The notes under the pieces were generated by a model. That model worked only from the letters and a program-made list of their open reading frames with translations, did not search any database and had not been told where the DNA came from. Source: JAWWOW01 sp033851265 (lineage in GTDB: Bacteria > Actinomycetota > Actinomycetes > JAWWOW01). Taken from it: 64,000 nucleotides of DNA. Position 1 is the first letter of the stretch, and each line of letters starts with the position of its first letter. Positions 60,040-64,000 of the stretch are shown here, one piece after another. Position numbers and translations under genes: made by a program. The stretch is taken from contig JAWWOW010000016.1 of assembly GCA_033851265.1 (NCBI GenBank), forward strand, positions 128,954 to 192,953, read 5' to 3'.

Positions 60040-60293
60040 CCGCGGGCCCGGCGTACTACGAGAACGCCCCGGCGCGGGCAGCGCTCGCTGCTCGCGCCGC
60101 GGATACAGGGCTACCGCTGACGGAGCTTGCGCCCGTGCTCGGGCTACCACTCAGAACGTTGCACCGAGTGCTCGGCGGGGTGCGACTGCGTTGGGATACC
60201 GCGGACCGGATAGCCGTTGCGCTCGGCTATCACCCCTGCGAGCTCTGGCCGGAATGGTTCAACCCGACGATTCAGACGGAGGTGGCCTCATGA
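60036..60293 (+). CDS. XRE-like helix-turn-helix protein
   Basis: 85 residues. One HTH: LTELAPVLGLPLRTLHRVLGGVRLRWDTADRIAVALGYHPCELWP, which follows the XRE pattern (recognition helix LRTLHRVLGG). A short N-terminal helix (APARAALAARAADTG) may dimerise. It overlaps both neighbours by 4 bases. Its location directly downstream of the AACCTCAC array makes it the best local candidate to bind that array. Confidence 0.75.
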   Translation: MTAGPAYYENAPARAALAARAADTGLPLTELAPVLGLPLRTLHRVLGGVRLRWDTADRIAVALGYHPCELWPEWFNPTIQTEVAS

Positions 60294-60475
60294 CACTGGA
60301 CGACGAGTTGCCGCCCATTCTGACCGTTGAGCAGACCGCCGAACTGCTTGGCATCAGCCGGGGACTGGCCTTTGCCGCCGTGCGTACCGGCGAGATCCCG
60401 AGCGTTCGTATCGGGCGCCGAATCCTCGTGCCACGGGACAGGTTGTTGCTGCGCGTGAACAGCGAGGCGAATTAG
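60290..60475 (+). CDS. Excisionase/AlpA-type helix-turn-helix protein
   Basis: 61 residues. MerR-like winged HTH of the excisionase type: ILTVEQTAELLGISRGLAFAAVRTGEIPSVRIGRRILVPRDRLLLRV. Such proteins act in excision with tyrosine recombinases or as small regulators. No intact integrase is visible in the window. Translation is coupled to the XRE-like gene. Confidence 0.85.
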   Translation: MTLDDELPPILTVEQTAELLGISRGLAFAAVRTGEIPSVRIGRRILVPRDRLLLRVNSEAN

Positions 60476-60537
60476 CTGCACATCTCGGTCGACGGTGGGG
60501 GAGGCGGCCTCGTGGCCCCTCCCGGATCGTCGTCGGC

Positions 60538-61071
60538 TCACATACTGAAGGTGTTGATAGCGGTGATGATCCAGCCGCTGGACCGCCATGACACCTCAAC
60601 TTCGTCATCGCGTCGTACGGCTGGCTTGATGCGCTCGATCACGCGACCGGATTGCACGACCGTTCCTTTGGCTTGGTTAATGATCACCGTGACGGTGACC
60701 TGGCTACCCGTGAACCCGGGCGCGGCGGCGTACACCACAGAGATGGTTCCTCCTGAGAACTTGGCCCCCGTGCCCGTTCGGCGATCGATAGCCGCTGCGC
60801 GAGCGTTGCACGTTGCACAAACGGGATCGGACATGGCACGGATCTCCGTTGTGACGCCGGTATGCAAGGCCTGGCTGTACTTGGCGTAGTAGAGGCGAGC
60901 GAACTGCGCGGCGCCGTCTGAGGTCTTCGGGAACGCCGGTGCGGTCGGGCTGGGCGCCGGCGTCGGCGTTGGCGACGCGCGTGCATGTGCATTGCCGCTG
61001 CAGCTGCAGCCGCCCAGCAGGGTGATCGGCGCCATAGCGGCGGCGACCATCGCAGCCTTCACGTGTGACAC
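60538..61071 (-). CDS. DUF6318 lipoprotein
   Basis: 177 residues. Signal peptide with lipobox LLGGC-S, Pro/Thr-rich linker (SPTPTPAPSPTAPAFP), then a DUF6318-type domain: TSDGAAQFARLYYAKYSQALHTGVTTEIRAMSDPVCATCNA with a CxxC. The second half has four beta strands (VTVTVIINQAKGTVVQSGRVIERIKPAVRRDDEVEVSWRSSGWIITAI). DUF6318 lipoproteins are common in actinobacteria; function unknown. Placed between the element's regulators and the Kiwa genes, on the same strand as Kiwa. Confidence 0.7.
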   Translation of the reverse strand: MSHVKAAMVAAAMAPITLLGGCSCSGNAHARASPTPTPAPSPTAPAFPKTSDGAAQFARLYYAKYSQALHTGVTTEIRAMSDPVCATCNARAAAIDRRTGTGAKFSGGTISVVYAAAPGFTGSQVTVTVIINQAKGTVVQSGRVIERIKPAVRRDDEVEVSWRSSGWIITAINTFSM

Positions 61072-61093
61072 GGACGAAGTGTGCCGTAGGCCC

Positions 61094-62014
61094 CTATGGG
61101 GCTGGCGACTTGCGTTGGGCCTCGAAGGTCTCGTCGGTGAGCGGCCCCTTGTAGAGGTCCTCGTTCAGCAGGTGGAGGAAAGAAAACCGGTCATCGGGGT
61201 CGAAGACGAGCTCGTTGTTCTGCACGACCGTTTGCGGATCCATCCCCACCTTTCTCGCGTACTTACGGACATCGGCGAGATCGACGTTGGCGAGGTGGCC
61301 ACGCCGGCGGATTTCCCGCAGCTTGCGCCAGATCCGAGAGTCTCGCAGCGCCACTTGGCGGAGTTCGGCCTGGCTGGCCTGCGACATCGGCAGGTGATCG
61401 GTAATGCCGGTGATCCACTCCGCCACATGCGCATCAATGAGGCCGATGTCGCGGAAGAGTCGCTCGAACGCGTTCTGGTTGAGGACGAGGGCCCAGTCCG
61501 CCGTAAGTATCAGGTCGAAGCCGGGAGAGAAACTGAACGCGGGCTCTTCGAGCATCCGCAGTTGCTGTCCGGCAATCGCGAGGAAGCCGCCGGCCTTGTA
61601 TTTGATCTGCGGATCGACACGGCGCACGAACACGGCCCGGGGGCGCCTACCGGCGACAACTGCGTAGAGCTGGATCGACAGGTCGAGGTCCCGGGGGGCG
61701 ATCGTCGGCAACGTCGACGCCCGTCCAGCGAAGGCCTGCAGATCAGCCAGCTCGGCCAGGCTCTGCGGATCGTCGAGGACGAACACTTCCGAACTCGTCA
61801 GCTCGGCGTCCGCCGTGTAACCGACGGCTGAGCGGTTCGCCAGCGAATCGACCGTGTTCTGGCAGAGGTCGCGGAACGCCGCTGCGGCGTCGCTGGCGAT
61901 GCTCAGCTTCCTGGCCTCCAGGCCACCGGCCGTCGACTTTCTCGCAACGACAACGGAGATCGGCTGCGCGACCTTCGCGGTGAGATGGGCCGTGATCTGC
62001 GCAATACTCGGCAT
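61094..62014 (-). CDS. kwaB: Kiwa anti-phage protein KwaB-like (DUF4868)
   Basis: 306 residues, cytoplasmic. Matches the DUF4868/KwaB pattern: N-terminal domain (ISVVVARKSTAGGLEARKLSIAS...), middle PAFSFSPGFDLILTADWALVLNQNAFERLFRDI and C-terminal FDPDDRFSFLHLLNEDLYKGPLTDETFEA. In Kiwa, the KwaA/KwaB complex at the membrane detects phage attack and KwaB binds DNA to block late replication. It follows the KwaA-like gene by 11 bases on the same strand, so both form one operon. Confidence 0.82.
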   Translation of the reverse strand: MPSIAQITAHLTAKVAQPISVVVARKSTAGGLEARKLSIASDAAAAFRDLCQNTVDSLANRSAVGYTADAELTSSEVFVLDDPQSLAELADLQAFAGRASTLPTIAPRDLDLSIQLYAVVAGRRPRAVFVRRVDPQIKYKAGGFLAIAGQQLRMLEEPAFSFSPGFDLILTADWALVLNQNAFERLFRDIGLIDAHVAEWITGITDHLPMSQASQAELRQVALRDSRIWRKLREIRRRGHLANVDLADVRKYARKVGMDPQTVVQNNELVFDPDDRFSFLHLLNEDLYKGPLTDETFEAQRKSPAP

Positions 62015-62025
62015 CGGTACTCCTG

Positions 62026-62586
62026 TCAGCCTGTCAGCGCTGCTGATTCGCGAGCGTCACGGCGACGCTCGATCAAGATGGATGAGCCAAGCGGTGCGCA
62101 CAGGCGGCTGCCTGACCATGTCGCAGGATCGGAACAGGCGATCAGGTAGTACGTCACGCCCGTCGCTGTTGTCGCCCGGTACGTGCGATAGCCAAGTAGA
62201 TACAGCAGCGGGTTGACGTGCACGCGCCCGGTCGCGATATGGATCTGAACGATAAACCCCAGCGCGAGGGCGGCGATGACGATCTCCTCCGTGGCTTTCG
62301 AGACGTCGACGACGACAGGTAGCAGGTAGCTGCCGATGTGCCCCAAGATGTCGCCACCGGCATCGTCAACATCGGCGAACTCAACGGGTTCCGCCTCTGC
62401 CCGCTGCACGACCACCCATGCGCCGACTGCGACGACGCATCCGATCGCGGCGGGAAAAGCAAACAGCACCCACCACCAGGATTCGTCGCGGGTGCGATAG
62501 GCAAGCAAGCCCATCGCTGGCGAGAAGGCAAACAGGCCGAGCTCGACACGCACGGCCAACGGTCCAAGGCGGGGTGGACGGCTCAT
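62026..62586 (-). CDS. kwaA: Kiwa anti-phage membrane protein KwaA-like
   Basis: 186 residues, four predicted membrane helices (LGLFAFSPAMGLLAYR, WWWVLFAFPAAIGCVVAVGAWVVV, HIGSYLLPVVVDV, IVIAALALGFIVQIHIA). The helix 3-4 region and the motif VHVNPLLYLLGYRTYRATTATGVTYYLIA are typical of KwaA (NP(L)L..LGY..Y). KwaA is thought to sense phage-induced membrane events. First gene of the two-gene Kiwa operon. ATG at 62586. Confidence 0.8.
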   Translation of the reverse strand: MSRPPRLGPLAVRVELGLFAFSPAMGLLAYRTRDESWWWVLFAFPAAIGCVVAVGAWVVVQRAEAEPVEFADVDDAGGDILGHIGSYLLPVVVDVSKATEEIVIAALALGFIVQIHIATGRVHVNPLLYLLGYRTYRATTATGVTYYLIACSDPATWSGSRLCAPLGSSILIERRRDARESAALTG

Positions 62587-62889
62587 GCCAGCAGCCGGGA
62601 GATATCCCTGAACGTCATAAGGCGCACCGTAACTGGGGGTGCCGACACCCCGACCGCAACGGTGCGGTCACGATGCCTTTGCCAGGTGCCACGTCCGCGT
62701 TGATCAGGCCTGTGGTCGGACTCTTGCGGTCAGGTCCGTCGAGCACTACGCCGGTGGCAACACCCCGTTCTATGCGTAAAGACGTGGCGGATCCGCGACT
62801 TGGCGGACAGCAGACGCGGATAGTCATGGTGATGGACGACAAATGCTCGGACACTTCCGATTGTCACGTCCGACGTTACGGAGGTTCTT

Positions 62890-63330
62890 GTGCGACTGCG
62901 CCTGATCGCAGCATCTGCTGCATCCGCCTTTGCATTAACTGGAATCGTCTTCGCGGCACCCGCGCAAGCAGCAGTTTGCACATACGACCCCGACTGGGAG
63001 GGACCGCTTCCAACTGTTGGATTTCCATGCCCAGGAGCTAGCGACCAGCCAGTTCCGTTGCCGTACGCCGTCGTAAGCGCAAGCGTCGGACCGGGATACG
63101 ACTTGTGGTTCAACTCGTTCCTTCGAGTAAAGCGCGGTGGACGAATCTTCTTTGTTAACGACAGAGCCGACTCCCCGGGGCCGCACCAGTACGCCGGAAC
63201 GGGATTTGACAGCGGCGTGCTTCAATTCGGCCAAGCCGCCGAGGTCGCGGGCGTCTCGGCTCTTGCTGTCGGCCACTACAAGGTCTACGACCGCGGTGTG
63301 TGGGTAGCCGATCTCTACATCGATCCGTGA
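62890..63330 (+). CDS. Small secreted protein, paralogue of the gene at 4.8 kb
   Basis: 146 residues. GTG with an ideal GGAGG site five bases upstream. Signal peptide (IAASAASAFALTGIVFAAPAQA-AV). Mature part VCTYDPDWEGPLPTVGFPCPG, AVVSASVGPGYD, RGGRIFFVNDRADSPGPHQYAG, TGFDSGVLQFGQAAEVAGVSALAVGHYKVYDRG, ending LYIDP. The protein at 4820 shares the same order of blocks. Both copies are followed convergently by a broken tyrosine recombinase, which suggests the pair travels with an integration module. The 300-base gap before it shows no other gene. Confidence 0.72.
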   Translation: MRLRLIAASAASAFALTGIVFAAPAQAAVCTYDPDWEGPLPTVGFPCPGASDQPVPLPYAVVSASVGPGYDLWFNSFLRVKRGGRIFFVNDRADSPGPHQYAGTGFDSGVLQFGQAAEVAGVSALAVGHYKVYDRGVWVADLYIDP

Positions 63331-63350
63331 GCGCCGACCTGACATCAAGC

Positions 63351-63990
63351 CTAGGGCGGATCAGCCAGGCTGTCCTTCGCGTCGGCTGTGTCCCAAGTGG
63401 GGCCAAGAGCTTGATCTATCGCGAGGCAGCTACGCACATGCGCCGCCGGAAACAGATGCGCGTAGACGCGGAGGGTGAATCCAGGGTCAGCGTGCCCTAG
63501 GTACTCCGCGACCACCCTGACGGACTCGCCAGCTTCGATGAGCACTGACGCATAGAAGTGCCGGAGCGAATGCATTCCCGTGTGATGACCGTGCGGCGTG
63601 ACCCCGGCGCGCTGCAGCGCTGGGTGCCATACATGCTGATTGAACGATCCGCGGCTGAGCGGTTCGCCTTGCCGCGAGGTGAACAGAAGTCCGCTGGGGC
63701 CGGTGGAAATCGGCGCAGGAGCTCGGCCAACTCAAAGCGACGCTTTCAGGCAGCGGGACGTCCCTGATCTTGTTGTATTTGGGCCTACCGAATACTTGCT
63801 GCCCTCGGACCAGCTTCAGTTGCTGCCTGACGCGAACGGTCCAACTGAGAAAGTCACGCCGTGTATGCGGAGCCGGCCCGCCTGACCGGCGAGGGCGCGG
63901 ACGAGCCTGGTGTGCTGCGGTGCGGGCCGACGCAGAAGGCGGGCGGGTACTGGTACACGTTCAGCCCGAGGAAAACCGTGTGGCATCTCG
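63351..63990 (-). pseudogene. Tyrosine recombinase/integrase fragment with frameshifts
   Basis: The 3' end reads GMHSLRHFYASVLIEAGESVRVVAEYLGHADPGFTLRVYAHLFPAAHVR, the box II region with HSLRHF, LGH and the catalytic Tyr in YAH. Upstream in the same frame, GLLFTSRQGEPLSRGSFNQHVWHPALQRAGVTPHGHHTG follows. Near 63695-63705 one base appears lost, and a further shift near 63725 leads to DFLSWTVRVRQQLKLVRGQQVFGRPKYNKIRDVPLPESVA. The catalytic residues of the C-terminal part are intact, so the defects could be sequencing indels. The gene continues past the window edge. Confidence 0.78.
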
Positions 63991-64000
63991 ACGGTGACGT

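Noticed and set aside
1..64000. CRISPR arrays or complete rRNA genes
   Set aside because: No regularly spaced direct repeats with unique spacers and no rRNA-like conserved segments were seen.

Overview
The window is high-GC DNA with many GTG and TTG starts and 4-bp ATGA/GTGA gene overlaps. An InhA-like enoyl reductase, a DUF6318 lipoprotein, a BTAD (SARP-type) fragment, a replication-relaxation protein and a LAxTG-type sorting signal all point to an actinobacterium (Actinomycetota). No ribosomal gene, central-metabolism gene or complete tRNA is visible. Conjugation genes occupy 50.9-60.5 kb, the end of a TraA/TrwC-type relaxase sits at the left edge, and degraded tyrosine recombinases lie near both ends. 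The best reading is a large conjugative plasmid or integrative conjugative element, or a chromosomal region assembled from such elements. Many accessory genes carry single-base frameshifts, which could be genuine decay or uncorrected sequencing indels.

Layout. 0-5.3 kb: relaxase end and small secreted proteins, one a probably sortase-anchored SBBP beta-propeller, plus a cluster of DNA/RNA hairpins. 5.3-6.7 kb: broken integrase and broken BTAD regulator. 6.7-9.0 kb: OmpR-type two-component system with a secreted partner. 9.2-15.3 kb and 21.1-24.1 kb: two halves of what looks like one undescribed module. It holds a FabH-like ketosynthase, an InhA/FabI-like enoyl reductase, a methyltransferase, stand-alone receiver proteins, a TrmB/LuxR regulator and two multi-copy small protein families. 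The first small family ends in GW[ST][PA]P and the second carries a KxAGAT core. Five intergenic regions here share a 19-bp motif (consensus CCATGACGG-N5-CGTCA), and one receiver gene with its structured leader is duplicated.

15.4-20.8 kb: secreted and membrane proteins, a DUF4236 protein and a defence-like group (DUF4062-type protein, 4-TM protein, TIR protein). 24.2-27.3 kb: membrane and secreted proteins and a Cys-rich ECF sigma factor fused to a membrane segment. 27.6-32.7 kb: a tightly coupled four-gene operon with a DyP-type heme peroxidase, two paralogous proteins of unknown function and a third unknown protein. 32.9-33.8 kb: IS3-family remnant. 33.8-45.1 kb: giant secreted Kelch/LamG/YD-repeat (Rhs) protein with an overlapping lipoprotein gene. 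45.3-50.7 kb: membrane proteins, a secreted esterase, a tRNA-Lys 3'-half-like remnant, a DUF4917 SIR2-like protein and an ECF sigma factor.

50.9-60.5 kb: the transfer operon runs leftward (VirB6-like, pilin, PrgI, VirB4, M23 peptidase, coupling ATPase, replication-relaxation protein). It starts from an iteron-like operator at 59.25-59.33 kb. A short rightward operon (lipoprotein, XRE-like HTH, excisionase-like HTH) starts from the same control region. 61.1-62.6 kb: a Kiwa (KwaA/KwaB) anti-phage system. 62.9-64 kb: a second copy of the small secreted protein found at 4.8 kb, again followed by a broken integrase.
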